Part shown: positions 38,985 through 51,035 of the stretch, in pieces
Layout of the letters: each line of letters starts with the position of its first letter
How positions within the stretch are numbered: the first letter of the stretch is position 1
Assembly (NCBI RefSeq): GCF_003951285.1
Contig: NZ_RXFQ01000023.1
Location: forward strand, 1 to 64,000
Direction: 5' to 3'
Length of the DNA: 64,000 nucleotides
DNA from: Variovorax beijingensis
Lineage (GTDB): Bacteria; Pseudomonadota; Gammaproteobacteria; Burkholderiales; Burkholderiaceae_C
The notes under the pieces: generated by a model
The model's database searches: none
Told to the model about the DNA's origin: nothing
What the model saw: only the letters and a program-made list of their open reading frames with translations
Translations under genes and position numbers: made by a program

Positions 38985-39009
38985 CTCATTCCCACTGAGT
39001 GGGAATGAG
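38985..39009. promoter_or_regulatory. 25-bp perfect palindrome, candidate IclR-regulator operator
   Basis: CTCATTCCCACT (38985-38996) and AGTGGGAATGAG (38998-39009) are exact inverted repeats around one base. A further half site GTTCCCACA lies about 15 bases nearer the regulator gene. The site is upstream of the IclR-family gene and downstream of hutU. No T run follows on the minus strand, so an operator fits better than a terminator for hutU. Confidence 0.65.
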
Positions 39010-39056
39010 CACGCTTTTTCTTTCTACCTTCGTCTTACCGCCGCTTCACTCGCCGG

Positions 39057-40775
<1,719 letters not shown>

Positions 40776-40799
40776 GGCGAGGTTCTCCTTGATCGGTGT

Positions 40800-42356
40800 T
40801 CAGGCGTGGCTGGGCAGGATGTTCAAGAGCGCGGCCGGCAGTTCGGCCTTCAGCGCCCACTGGCGCATGGCTTCGATGTCGGGCGCGAGGTAGCGGTCGC
40901 GCTCGAGGAAGGCGACTTTCCGGCGGATGGCGGCGAACTCGGCTTCGACCAGCGGGGAGCTCTTGAGTCCACGTTTCAATTCGATGCCTTGCGCCGCCGC
41001 CATCGCCTCGATGCCGACGACGACCGCCGTGTTGTTGACCATGTCGCCGAGCCGGCGCGCCGCGAAGGTGGCCATCGACACATGGTCCTCCTGGTTGGCC
41101 GAGGTCGGCAGGCTGTCGACACTCGCGGGATGCGCGAGCGACTTGTTCTCCGACGCGAGGGCCGCGGCCGTGACCTGCGCGATCATGAAGCCGGAATTCA
41201 GGCCGCCATCGCGCACCAGGAACGGCGGCAGGCCCGAGAGACCGGTGTCGAGCAGCAGCGCGATGCGGCGCTCGGCAATCGCGCCCACTTCGCTCACGGC
41301 CAGCGCGATGATGTCGGCCGCGAAGGCCACCGGCTCGGCGTGGAAGTTGCCGCCCGAGATCACTTCGCCGGTGTCGGTGAACACCAGCGGGTTGTCCGAT
41401 GCGGCATTGGCCTCGATCACCAGCACGCGCGCGGCATGTGCGAGGTTGTCGAGGCAGGCGCCCATCACCTGCGGGATGCAGCGCACCGAATACGGGTCCT
41501 GCACGCGGCCGCAGTCGGCATGCGACGGCACGATCTCGCTGCCTTCGAGCAGCGTGCGCACGGCGCCCGCCACCGCCATCTGCCCCGGCTGGCCGCGCGC
41601 GGCATGGATGCGTGCGTCGAAAGGCTTGATCGAACCCTGGATGGCTTCGAGCGAGAGCGCGCCCGACATCAGGGCCGAAGCGAACACGTCCTCGGCGCCG
41701 AACAGGCCGGCGAGCGCGAGCGCGGTCGACACCTGCGTGCCGTTGAGCAGCGCCAGGCCTTCCTTGGGGCCGAGCACGAAGGGCGCGAGGCCGACGAGGC
41801 GCATGGCCTCGGCGCCGCTGACCACGGCGCCCTCGGCCGTGGTGGCCTCGCCCTCGCCGATCAGCACGCAGGCCATGTGTGCGAGCGGCGCGAGGTCGCC
41901 CGAGGCGCCGACCGAACCCTTGCACGGAATGCGCGGCATGACGCCCGCATTGAACAAAGCCAGCAGGGCATCGGCCAGCGCGGGCCGCACGCCCGAATGG
42001 CCGCGCGCCAGGCTCACGGCCTTGGTCGCGAGCACCATGCGCACCACCGGCGCGGCCAGCGGCTCGCCCGTGCCCACGCTGTGCGAGAGCACGAGGTTGC
42101 GCTGCAGCTCGGCCAGGTGGTCGTTGCCGATGCGCGTGCTCGCGAGCTTGCCGAAGCCGGTGTTGATGCCGTAGACCACCTGGTCGTTCTCGACGATGTG
42201 GCGCACCGCCGCTTCGGCGCGCGCCATGCCCTCCTGCACCGAAGGATCGAGCGCCAACTGCACGCCGCCGGCCTGGATGCGGCGCAGCATCGCGAGGTCC
42301 ACCTTGCCGGGCGTGAGGGTCAGGGTTGGGGTGGCGGTGTGTTTGCTTGTTGGCAT
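40800..42356 (-). CDS. hutH: Histidine ammonia-lyase
   Basis: The 518-residue enzyme deaminates histidine to urocanate. The Ala-Ser-Gly that forms the MIO cofactor is in GSVGASGDLAPLAHM near 150. YGINTGFGKLA near 60 and the SANQEDHVSM segment are also present. The ATG at 42356 is chosen because the family N-terminus begins here and a HutC operator lies 7-19 bases upstream; longer readings would cross that operator. Confidence 0.97.
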   Translation of the reverse strand: MPTSKHTATPTLTLTPGKVDLAMLRRIQAGGVQLALDPSVQEGMARAEAAVRHIVENDQVVYGINTGFGKLASTRIGNDHLAELQRNLVLSHSVGTGEPLAAPVVRMVLATKAVSLARGHSGVRPALADALLALFNAGVMPRIPCKGSVGASGDLAPLAHMACVLIGEGEATTAEGAVVSGAEAMRLVGLAPFVLGPKEGLALLNGTQVSTALALAGLFGAEDVFASALMSGALSLEAIQGSIKPFDARIHAARGQPGQMAVAGAVRTLLEGSEIVPSHADCGRVQDPYSVRCIPQVMGACLDNLAHAARVLVIEANAASDNPLVFTDTGEVISGGNFHAEPVAFAADIIALAVSEVGAIAERRIALLLDTGLSGLPPFLVRDGGLNSGFMIAQVTAAALASENKSLAHPASVDSLPTSANQEDHVSMATFAARRLGDMVNNTAVVVGIEAMAAAQGIELKRGLKSSPLVEAEFAAIRRKVAFLERDRYLAPDIEAMRQWALKAELPAALLNILPSHA

Positions 42357-42362
42357 GTGAAC

Positions 42363-42375
42363 CTGTCTATACAAG
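42363..42375. promoter_or_regulatory. HutC-type operator before hutH
   Basis: The sequence CTGTCTATACAAG matches the near-palindromic TGT-n-TATACA motif bound by HutC. It overlaps the ribosome-binding region of hutH, so bound HutC would block transcription or early elongation of hutH-hutU. Two closer matches occur upstream of the ABC transporter at 45879-45958. Confidence 0.75.
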
Positions 42376-42414
42376 TGGTTGCGAGAGAAAACCTTCGGTT
42401 TCCGTGACAAAAAA

Positions 42415-43152
42415 TCAGCCGAAGGACGGGTTGCCGTCGGCCTTGAAGCGGCTGCCCAGGCTGTAGCGCGACGCCGGATGCAGGCAGCGCACCCAGGTGA
42501 CCGGCGTGTTGCGCGTCCAGGTTCGGCGCGTGAGCAGCAGGCAGGGATCGGTGGGCTCCATCGCGAGCCGGCCCGCCTGCTCGGCGGTGGGCAGCACGGC
42601 GTCGACCACATGCTCGATCTGGTCGAAGGGCACGTGGCGCACCAGGTACTCGCTGGGCGGCACGGCGGCGAAGTCCTGCTCGAGGAAATCGGGCACGACC
42701 AGCGGATTGACGTAGCGCTCCTCCAGCTGCACCGGCGTGTCGTTCTCCAGGTGCAGGCAGACGCTGTGGAACACCGAGGTGCCCGCGCGCATGTCGAGCC
42801 AGGCAGCCACGTCGGGCGAGGCGGCCAGGCGTTCCACCGCGAGCATCTCGCAGCGGTAGTCGTGCCCGCGCTGGCGGATCTCGCTCGCGATGTTGGCGAT
42901 CTGCAGCAGCGTGGACTGCGGCTTGTTCTCGGCCACGAAGCTGCCGACGCCGGCCACGCGCACGATGCGGCCCTGCTCCATCAGCTCGCGCAGCGCGCGG
43001 TTCACCGTCATGCGCGAGATGCCGAACTGCGCGACCAGCTCGCTCTCGGACGGCAGGCGGTGGCCGGCCGGCCAGGAGCCGTCCTGGATCTTGCGGGAGA
43101 TGTGATCCTTGACTTGCGCATAGAGCGCGAGGGACGGCAGGTCGCGTTTCAT
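42415..43152 (-). CDS. hutC: Histidine utilisation repressor HutC
   Basis: The 245-residue GntR-family regulator has an N-terminal winged helix (LPSESELVAQFGISRMTVNRALRELMEQGRIVRVAG) and a UTRA ligand domain. HutC represses hut genes and is released by urocanate. It lies 58 bases upstream of hutH and 19 bases after the ABC ATPase gene. Operators of the expected type flank the locus. Confidence 0.93.
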   Translation of the reverse strand: MKRDLPSLALYAQVKDHISRKIQDGSWPAGHRLPSESELVAQFGISRMTVNRALRELMEQGRIVRVAGVGSFVAENKPQSTLLQIANIASEIRQRGHDYRCEMLAVERLAASPDVAAWLDMRAGTSVFHSVCLHLENDTPVQLEERYVNPLVVPDFLEQDFAAVPPSEYLVRHVPFDQIEHVVDAVLPTAEQAGRLAMEPTDPCLLLTRRTWTRNTPVTWVRCLHPASRYSLGSRFKADGNPSFG

Positions 43153-43171
43153 GTCGGGCGTGGGGCTCGTG

Positions 43172-43960
43172 TCAGTGCTCGGCCGCGGCCATCGACTCGG
43201 CGCGGATCTCCTCGGTCAGCCGCGCCTTGATTTCCATGAACTCCGGCGAGGTCTTGATGGTGTAGCTGCGCGGATGCGGAAAGTCGACCGCGATCTCGGT
43301 CTTGATGCGGCCCGGCCGCGCGCTGAACACCGCCACGCGGTTGGCCATGAAGATCGCCTCGTCGATGTCGTGGGTGACGAACAGCACCGTCTTGCGCGCC
43401 GACTCCCAGATGCCGAGCAGCAGTTCCTGCATCAGCACGCGGGTCTGGTTGTCGAGCGCGCCGAAGGGCTCGTCCAGCAGCAGCATCTTGGGGTCGTTGG
43501 CGAGCGCGCGCGCAATCGCGGTGCGCTGCTGCATGCCGCCCGAGAGCTGCTTCGGAAAGTGGTGCTCGAAGCCGCGCAGCCCCACCTTGGCAATGAAGAA
43601 CTCGCTGCGCTCCTTCTGGTCGGCCTCGCTCATGCCGCGCTCGCGCAGGCCGAAGCGGATGTTCTGCGCCACCGTGAGCCACGGAAAGAGCGTGTAGCTC
43701 TGGAACACCACGCCGCGGTCCGCACCCGGGCCTTCGATGCGCTCGCCGTCGAGCAGCACCTGGCCGGTGGTCGGGAAGTCCAGCCCCGCGACGATGCGCA
43801 GCAGCGTCGACTTGCCGCAGCCCGAGGGACCGAGGATGGTGACGAAGTCGTTCTCGCGCACCTCGAAGTCGATCGGCAGCAGCGCCTGCGTGCGCTGCCC
43901 CTTGGTGCCGGTGAAGACGCGCGAGACGCCCTGGATGGAAAGCTGGTTGTTGGTCGTCAT
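43172..43960 (-). CDS. ABC transporter ATP-binding protein (TauB/SsuB family)
   Basis: The 262-residue ATPase has Walker A GPSGCGKST, signature LSGGMQQR and Walker B MLLLDEPFGALD. It belongs to the nitrate/sulfonate/taurine group, a family later found to carry many aromatic and pyrimidine-like compounds. Its start codon shares a base with the upstream permease stop. HutC sites upstream of the operon point to a hut-related substrate such as urocanate or histidine. Confidence 0.92.
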   Translation of the reverse strand: MTTNNQLSIQGVSRVFTGTKGQRTQALLPIDFEVRENDFVTILGPSGCGKSTLLRIVAGLDFPTTGQVLLDGERIEGPGADRGVVFQSYTLFPWLTVAQNIRFGLRERGMSEADQKERSEFFIAKVGLRGFEHHFPKQLSGGMQQRTAIARALANDPKMLLLDEPFGALDNQTRVLMQELLLGIWESARKTVLFVTHDIDEAIFMANRVAVFSARPGRIKTEIAVDFPHPRSYTIKTSPEFMEIKARLTEEIRAESMAAAEH

Positions 43961-44838
43961 CACAGTGCCGCCCATGCAAAGAGACGGCGGTTGAGCGCCT
44001 TGAAAGCGAAGTCGGACACCAGCCCGATGACGCCGATCACGATGATCCCGAAGATGATCTGCCCGGTGTTGAGCAAGGCCTGGCTGTCGGTGATCATGTG
44101 GCCGATGCCCGACGAGGAGCCGATGAGTTCCGCCACGATCACGTAGGTCCAGGCCCAGCCGAGCACCAGGCGCAGCGTCTCGGCAATGCCGGGCGCGGCA
44201 CCCGGGATGAGCACGCGCGCCACGATGCCGCGGCTCTTCGCGCCCAGCGTGTAGGCGGCCTCGACGAGGTCGCGCCGCGCGCCGCCCACGGTCACGGCCA
44301 CCATCAGCACGATCTGGAAGAACGAGCCGATGAAGATCACCAGCAGCTTCTGCATCTCGCCCAGGCCCGCCCACAGGATGAGCAGCGGAATGAAGGCCGA
44401 CGCCGGCAGGTAGCGGCAGAACGAGACGAAAGGCTCGAAGAAGGCCTCCACGGCCTTCCAGGTGCCCATGGCAATGCCCAGCGGCACCGCCAGCACGGAG
44501 GCCAGCAGGAAGCCGCCGAACACGCGCCACACGGTCATGCCCACGTCGCCGAGGAAGCCGAACTCGGCGAACAGCATCCAGCCTTCCTTCAGCATGGTCA
44601 CCGGGCTGGCCAGGAAGGTCGGCGGCACGAAGCCGCCGAGCGTGGCAACGGACCACACGAGCACGAAGGCCACGAAGAAGCCGAGGCCGAGCAGCACGCG
44701 GGCGCGCCCGCTGATGGGCTCGAGCGGCGCGAGCGAACGGCGCCGCGCGGGTGCGGCGGCCTGGGCGGTTGCGGCCGATGCAGGCGCCGCCGCGCGCGGC
44801 GCCACCTGCGGCAGGGCCTTACTTGACGAAGCTTGCAT
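43960..44838 (-). CDS. ABC transporter permease (TauC/SsuC family)
   Basis: The 292-residue inner-membrane permease has six or so helices and the coupling loop AAYTLGAKSRGIVARVLIPGAAPGI near 190. A hydrophilic, Ala-rich N-terminal tail of about 45 residues precedes the first helix. Its start overlaps the end of the binding-protein gene by 20 bases. Confidence 0.9.
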   Translation of the reverse strand: MQASSSKALPQVAPRAAAPASAATAQAAAPARRRSLAPLEPISGRARVLLGLGFFVAFVLVWSVATLGGFVPPTFLASPVTMLKEGWMLFAEFGFLGDVGMTVWRVFGGFLLASVLAVPLGIAMGTWKAVEAFFEPFVSFCRYLPASAFIPLLILWAGLGEMQKLLVIFIGSFFQIVLMVAVTVGGARRDLVEAAYTLGAKSRGIVARVLIPGAAPGIAETLRLVLGWAWTYVIVAELIGSSSGIGHMITDSQALLNTGQIIFGIIVIGVIGLVSDFAFKALNRRLFAWAAL

Positions 44839-45787
44839 CGAACATGGCCGTGTAGTCTTCAGGCGCCTTGCGGATCACGCCGGCCTCCAGCAGGATGCCT
44901 GTGGCTTCCTTCATGAAGCTGGTGAGCTCGCCCGCGAAGAATTTCTGGTTGGCCGCCTTGTCCTGCCAGCGCAGGTAAGCCGACGACTTGGCGAACTGCT
45001 CGCCGGTCTGCTTGACGGCCGAGCCCATGAGCTCGTTGGCCTTGGCCGGGTCGGCCTTGATCATGTCGAGCGCCTCGAAGTACGACTTCGTGAGCGCCTG
45101 CGCGGCCTTGGCGTTGGCCTTGAGCCAGGTGGGCGCGCAGCCCACGGTGTCCATCACCATCGGGTAGTCGAGCGTGGTGGCCAGGATCTTGCCGGCGGTG
45201 GGATTGGCGCGCACGGTCGAAAGATACGGCTCGTAGGTCATGGCGGCGTCGTTCTGGCCGGCCACGAAGGCTTGGGCCGCGGGCTGCGGCTCGAGCGAGA
45301 CCAGCTTCACGTCCTTCAGCGTCATGCCGTTCTTGTTGAGCATCCAGGCCAGGCCGAAGTAGGGCGCGGTGCCCGGCGCGCTCACGCCGATGGTCTTGCC
45401 CTTGAGGTCGGCAAAGCTCTTCACGTCGTTGCGCACCGCGAGGCCGTCGGCGCCGTAGGACTTGTCCATCTGGAAGATCTGCACGATGGGCACGCCGTTG
45501 GCGTTCCAGGCCACATGCGTTTCCACCGTGGTGGCCGCGCACTGGATCGCGCCGGAGGCCAGCGCGAGGTGCCGGTCCTTCTGCGGAATCATCTTGAGCT
45601 CGACGTCCAGCCCGTTCTTCTTGAAGATGCCGGCCTTGTCGGCCAGCGAGAGCGGCGCAAAGCCGGTCCAGCCCGACATGCCGAGCGCGACCTTGGTTTC
45701 CTGCGCGGCGGCCGTCTGGGCCATGCCTGCTGCACACGCACCTGCTGCCAGCAGCGAAGCGACTTTCACAACTACCGTCTTGACCAT
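44819..45787 (-). CDS. ABC transporter substrate-binding protein (TauA/NMT1 family)
   Basis: The 322-residue periplasmic protein has a Sec signal ending AAA-QE near 29, then TKVALGMSGWTGFAPLSLADKAGIF and ALASGAIQCAATTVET, typical of the SsuA/TauA/ThiY superfamily. It is the first gene of a three-gene importer operon whose leader contains two strong HutC-like operators, so the ligand is probably histidine, urocanate or another imidazole compound. Confidence 0.9.
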   Translation of the reverse strand: MVKTVVVKVASLLAAGACAAGMAQTAAAQETKVALGMSGWTGFAPLSLADKAGIFKKNGLDVELKMIPQKDRHLALASGAIQCAATTVETHVAWNANGVPIVQIFQMDKSYGADGLAVRNDVKSFADLKGKTIGVSAPGTAPYFGLAWMLNKNGMTLKDVKLVSLEPQPAAQAFVAGQNDAAMTYEPYLSTVRANPTAGKILATTLDYPMVMDTVGCAPTWLKANAKAAQALTKSYFEALDMIKADPAKANELMGSAVKQTGEQFAKSSAYLRWQDKAANQKFFAGELTSFMKEATGILLEAGVIRKAPEDYTAMFDASFVK

Positions 45788-45878
45788 GGGTACTCCTGGT
45801 TCTGATCTTTAAAAAAACGCAGCGATGCGCTCCCGACCACGGGCTGCGCGCGCCTCGCATTGTTGCCAAGCGCCCCAA

Positions 45879-45958
45879 CTTGTATATACAGGATAACCCG
45901 GAAGGACCGTTTCGGTGCATTCCTTCAGCAAAATGCACCAGATTGCTGTCTATACAGG
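45879..45958. promoter_or_regulatory. Two HutC-type operators upstream of the TauABC-like transporter
   Basis: CTTGTATATACAGG (45879-45892) and CTGTCTATACAGG (45946-45958) are both near-perfect copies of the HutC site. They lie 92-171 bases upstream of the binding-protein start and within the 289-base gap before recQ, which is otherwise unremarkable. The first is near the likely promoter, and the second could allow looping. Confidence 0.8.
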
Positions 45959-46076
45959 AAGGGCGGCGGGACGGGCTTCACGATTGCAAACCTCGTGCCA
46001 CAGTCATATCGATGCCGCTGGGGGACAATCGACGTCTCCCCCTTCTTGCCATCCCCATCCTTCGCATCCGCTGCCT

Positions 46077-47978
<1,902 letters not shown>

Positions 47979-47995
47979 CTGGGCTCGCCCCCGCT

Positions 47996-49180
47996 TCAGG
48001 GCCGCAGCGCGACCGGCACGGGCCGCGTGAGCAGGTCGACGTACAGCTCGAAGAAGCGCGCGTTGTCGAACTTCTTCACCACCGTCATCTTCTGCAGCGC
48101 CGGGCCCGCGGGCTGCGAGGCATGGCCGACGGAGCGGCCGTTGTCGGCGGCGCCGGGCTTGGCGACCACGTCGACATAGCGCTCGACGGTTTCGGTGGCA
48201 TAGGCCGGATCGATGAGATAGGCGAGCGTGAGCGTGTCCCAGATGTTCTGCGTGTAGGCCGGGTTGTTCTCGAAGCCGTTGGTGCCGCTGAAGCCGTAGC
48301 CGTTGAGCTGGCGGAACACCTCGGTCACGGCGGTGGGCTTGGCCGTGTGCGCGATGCGGTCGTAGATCGGCTTGGTCAGGAACACGGTGTCGGTCACGTC
48401 CAGCGGCACCACCACCTGCGGAATCGGCAGCCGCACCACGAACTGCGCGGCCTCGGGGTCGAACCACCAGTTGAACTCGGCGTACCTGGTGGTGTTGCCC
48501 GGCACGTCGACCGCGCCGCCCATGTAGATGATCTTCTTGATCAGCGGCACGATCTCGGGGTTCTGCTTGACCGCCAGCGCGATGTTGGTGAGCGGGCCGA
48601 TGGCCAGGATGGTGATCTCGTTGGGATTGGCCTTCACGGTGTCGACGATGAAGTCGACCGCGCTGGTGCGCTGGAGCAGCGTGTGGGTGGCGAAGCCGTC
48701 GGGCGAGGGCTTCAGGTCGGCATCGCTCTTGGGTTCGGGCGAACTCCACGCGCCCAGGTAGCCGTCGCCGCCGGAGCCGGCCGCCATCTCGGCCTCGATG
48801 GTCGCGTAGTCGTGGTTGAAGGCATAGTTCGCGCCCGCATAGATGCCGATGCGGTTGCCCACGCCCAGCCGCTCGACCGACTTCAGCGCGTCGGCCACGC
48901 CCTGCCTGAGCCACTGGTTGCCCGAGACCACGCTGATGCCCATGACCTGCACCTTGCCCTGGGCCTGCAGCTGCGCGGCCATCACGCCGAGCTGGCCGTC
49001 GTCGCTCATGGTGTTGTAGTCGCTGTCGATGATGATCTTCTGCGCCGGAGGCGGCGCAGCGCCGAAGCCCGGTGCAAGCCCGATGCCGTCATTGCCGCTG
49101 CTGCCCCCGCCGCAGGCCGAAAGCGCCGTGGCGAGCAGGGCCGCCGCCATCCACCTGCGTCGCTGAATCCGAATCGTCAT
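47996..49180 (-). CDS. Lipoprotein inosine-uridine-type nucleoside hydrolase
   Basis: The 394-residue product belongs to the nucleoside hydrolase family (AIGPLTNIALAVKQNPE, IIYMGGAVDVPGN, EFNWWFDPEAA). The N-terminus is a lipoprotein signal with LSAC and Cys23, so it is a membrane-anchored envelope protein, unlike the usual cytosolic enzymes. The Asp cluster reads DSDYNTMSDD, two residues longer than the usual DTD-n-DD, so the substrate range may differ. The ATG at 49180 is used; the reading 28 codons longer crosses the operator repeats. No transporter gene is adjacent. Confidence 0.85.
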   Translation of the reverse strand: MTIRIQRRRWMAAALLATALSACGGGSSGNDGIGLAPGFGAAPPPAQKIIIDSDYNTMSDDGQLGVMAAQLQAQGKVQVMGISVVSGNQWLRQGVADALKSVERLGVGNRIGIYAGANYAFNHDYATIEAEMAAGSGGDGYLGAWSSPEPKSDADLKPSPDGFATHTLLQRTSAVDFIVDTVKANPNEITILAIGPLTNIALAVKQNPEIVPLIKKIIYMGGAVDVPGNTTRYAEFNWWFDPEAAQFVVRLPIPQVVVPLDVTDTVFLTKPIYDRIAHTAKPTAVTEVFRQLNGYGFSGTNGFENNPAYTQNIWDTLTLAYLIDPAYATETVERYVDVVAKPGAADNGRSVGHASQPAGPALQKMTVVKKFDNARFFELYVDLLTRPVPVALRP

Positions 49181-49223
49181 CCCGGCTCCTTTTCGAGTGG
49201 TCTTGCCATGTAGAACTAAATGC

Positions 49224-49246
49224 CAAACGTTTGCGCAAACGTTTGC
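49224..49246. promoter_or_regulatory. Tandem LacI-family operators before the nucleoside hydrolase
   Basis: CAAACGTTTGC followed directly by GCAAACGTTTG makes a perfect palindrome, and each half is itself the CAAACGTTTG core of LacI-family sites such as PurR or RbsR. It lies about 44-66 bases upstream of the chosen start codon. Two side-by-side sites suggest cooperative binding. No LacI-type gene is seen in the window. Confidence 0.75.
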
Positions 49247-49324
49247 TTGAACTCTAAAGCGCATGCCACGGATGTGGCAAAGCGCAAGGTTTCAAGGGGT
49301 AACCGAGCCCGGTGTCGACGCGGT

Positions 49325-50953
49325 TCAGCCCGGCGACGGAGCCGCCTCGAGCAGGCGCATTTCGCGCAGCGGCGAGCGATGGAGCAGGTAGGGCTGCTCG
49401 TCGGCCGTTCCGGATTTCTCGAGTTCCGGCTGGGTCTTGGCCGAGGCGGAAACGGGGCAGGCGCCGCCGTTGCGCATCGCGAGCGCGGCCGCCAGCCGCG
49501 CCTCGGCCGGGTCTCCGAGCTGGTGGCCGAAATCGTCGGCGACGGCGCAGTCGGGCGCGAATCCGTCGCCGTAGTCGCCGAAGTTCTTGTGGTTGACGCC
49601 CTGGAACTGGATCGCGAAATAGCTGGTGCCGCAGTTGTCCTGCGGAGAAAAGCCATAGGGCTTGCCGCAGGTGGTGCCGCCCACGAGATTGACCTTGACG
49701 TCGATGCCGCGCAGGCCGTTGACGACCGCCTCGCTGGCCGAGCAGGTGTCGCGGCTGACCAGCACCGTGACCTGCGAAAGGCCGAGCGTCGGCAGCGTGG
49801 CGCCGGTGCGGCTGGTGCCGAGGAACGGATAGATGGTCTGGGCCGGCGTCAGGTGGAACGGGTTCTTGTCGTTGAAGACCATGCGCTCGAAAACCTTGCC
49901 CGAGGTGGTGGCCGGCGAAGACACCATGGAGGCGAGGCGGTTGGCGATGTTGAGCTGGCCGCCGCCGTTGTAGCGCATGTCGAGCACGAGGTCCCGCACG
50001 CCGTCCTGCTTGAACTGGTTGAAGGCATTGACGAGCTGCGATTCGGAGGTCGTGATGTGGTCGTTGAAGAGCAGGTAGCCCACGCGGCCGCTGCCGGTGT
50101 CGATCGTCTTCACGTTCTGCACCGGCGTGCGCGTGATCTTCGCGGCCGCCAGCGTGATGGGCGCCTGCCGGACGCCGCCCACCTCGAACACGAAGGTGTG
50201 CGATTCGCCCACCGTTTGCGGCGAGATCGCGCGGTTGATCGCGTCGACATTCTCGGTGCCGGTGCTGCTGACGGCATTGACGCCATCGACTTCGACGATC
50301 TTCGCGCCCCGCTGGAGGCCTGCGTTCGCGGCGGGCGAGATCGGCTCGACAAAGGCGATGCGCATGTTGCGCGGCGGAGAGCTGCGCACGATGGCAATCT
50401 CCATGCCGTAGCCCGGCGCCACGCCGTTCTCCGACAGTTGCCGGTAGCGCTCGGTGTCGTACACGTAGTGGAAGCGGTCCTTGGCGCGGCCCGATGCCGT
50501 GAGGGCCGGGCTCTTGAGCACGCTGAAGTAGGCCACCGGCGTGGCGTAGTCGGCGGCCTTGAGGGTGGTCGGCACCTCGCCGTACCAAAGATAGGTTTCG
50601 TCGATCCAGCCGCGCACCCAGCGCTTCTCGTCGGTCAGCGTGCCGGGCTTGTCGGGGTAGGCCGCCCCCGTTGCGGGGTTGACGCCGGCACGCGGCGCGG
50701 CGCACAGGCCGGCCACGGTGGCCGAGGCAAGGATGGCGTCGTCGTCGCCAACGCCATCGCCATCGCCGCCGCTGGTGGGCGGCGGCGTGCTGCCGGACGG
50801 CGGGATGATCGGAAACCCGCCGCCTCCGCCCCCTCCTCCTCCGCCGCCGCCACAACCCGCCAGCACGCAGACGATGCCGGCCAATGCGAATGCGGCCGCA
50901 GCCGATGCGGTGAAGCGCGGCGTGGCCCGCGCGTGCCCATTGCCCAAGCTCAT
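49325..50953 (-). CDS. S41 family peptidase lipoprotein with PDZ domain
   Basis: The 542-residue product is a C-terminal-processing-type serine protease. The lipoprotein signal ends LAGC at Cys34 and is followed by a run of ten or more Gly. A PDZ-like domain lies at about 190-270 (GLQRGAKIVEVDGV). The S41 core has LVLDMRYNGGG near 320, the nucleophile in RDTCSASEAV near 401 and the Lys in GGTTCGKPYG near 430. It should act in the periplasm or outer membrane on unknown proteins. It is 82 bases downstream of the tandem AAA ATPase gene on the same strand. Confidence 0.9.
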   Translation of the reverse strand: MSLGNGHARATPRFTASAAAAFALAGIVCVLAGCGGGGGGGGGGGGFPIIPPSGSTPPPTSGGDGDGVGDDDAILASATVAGLCAAPRAGVNPATGAAYPDKPGTLTDEKRWVRGWIDETYLWYGEVPTTLKAADYATPVAYFSVLKSPALTASGRAKDRFHYVYDTERYRQLSENGVAPGYGMEIAIVRSSPPRNMRIAFVEPISPAANAGLQRGAKIVEVDGVNAVSSTGTENVDAINRAISPQTVGESHTFVFEVGGVRQAPITLAAAKITRTPVQNVKTIDTGSGRVGYLLFNDHITTSESQLVNAFNQFKQDGVRDLVLDMRYNGGGQLNIANRLASMVSSPATTSGKVFERMVFNDKNPFHLTPAQTIYPFLGTSRTGATLPTLGLSQVTVLVSRDTCSASEAVVNGLRGIDVKVNLVGGTTCGKPYGFSPQDNCGTSYFAIQFQGVNHKNFGDYGDGFAPDCAVADDFGHQLGDPAEARLAAALAMRNGGACPVSASAKTQPELEKSGTADEQPYLLHRSPLREMRLLEAAPSPG

Positions 50954-51035
50954 CGAGCCCTCCTCGTGCCCGCCGCAGCGGACGGTTTTTCTTTCTTGTC
51001 TGCCGCGCTCCCGCGGCCTTCCTGCTTGCTTTTTG

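Noticed and set aside
38985..39009. Palindrome as a terminator for hutU
   Set aside because: No T run follows on the transcribed strand, and the position next to the IclR gene fits an operator better.
45915..46076. N-terminal extension of recQ to an upstream ATG
   Set aside because: The extra residues lack RecQ similarity and the segment contains a HutC operator, so it is more likely the control region of the divergent transporter.
49181..49264. Longer start for the nucleoside hydrolase
   Set aside because: It would translate through the LacI-type operators and bury the lipoprotein signal; the ATG at 49180 gives a proper lipobox.
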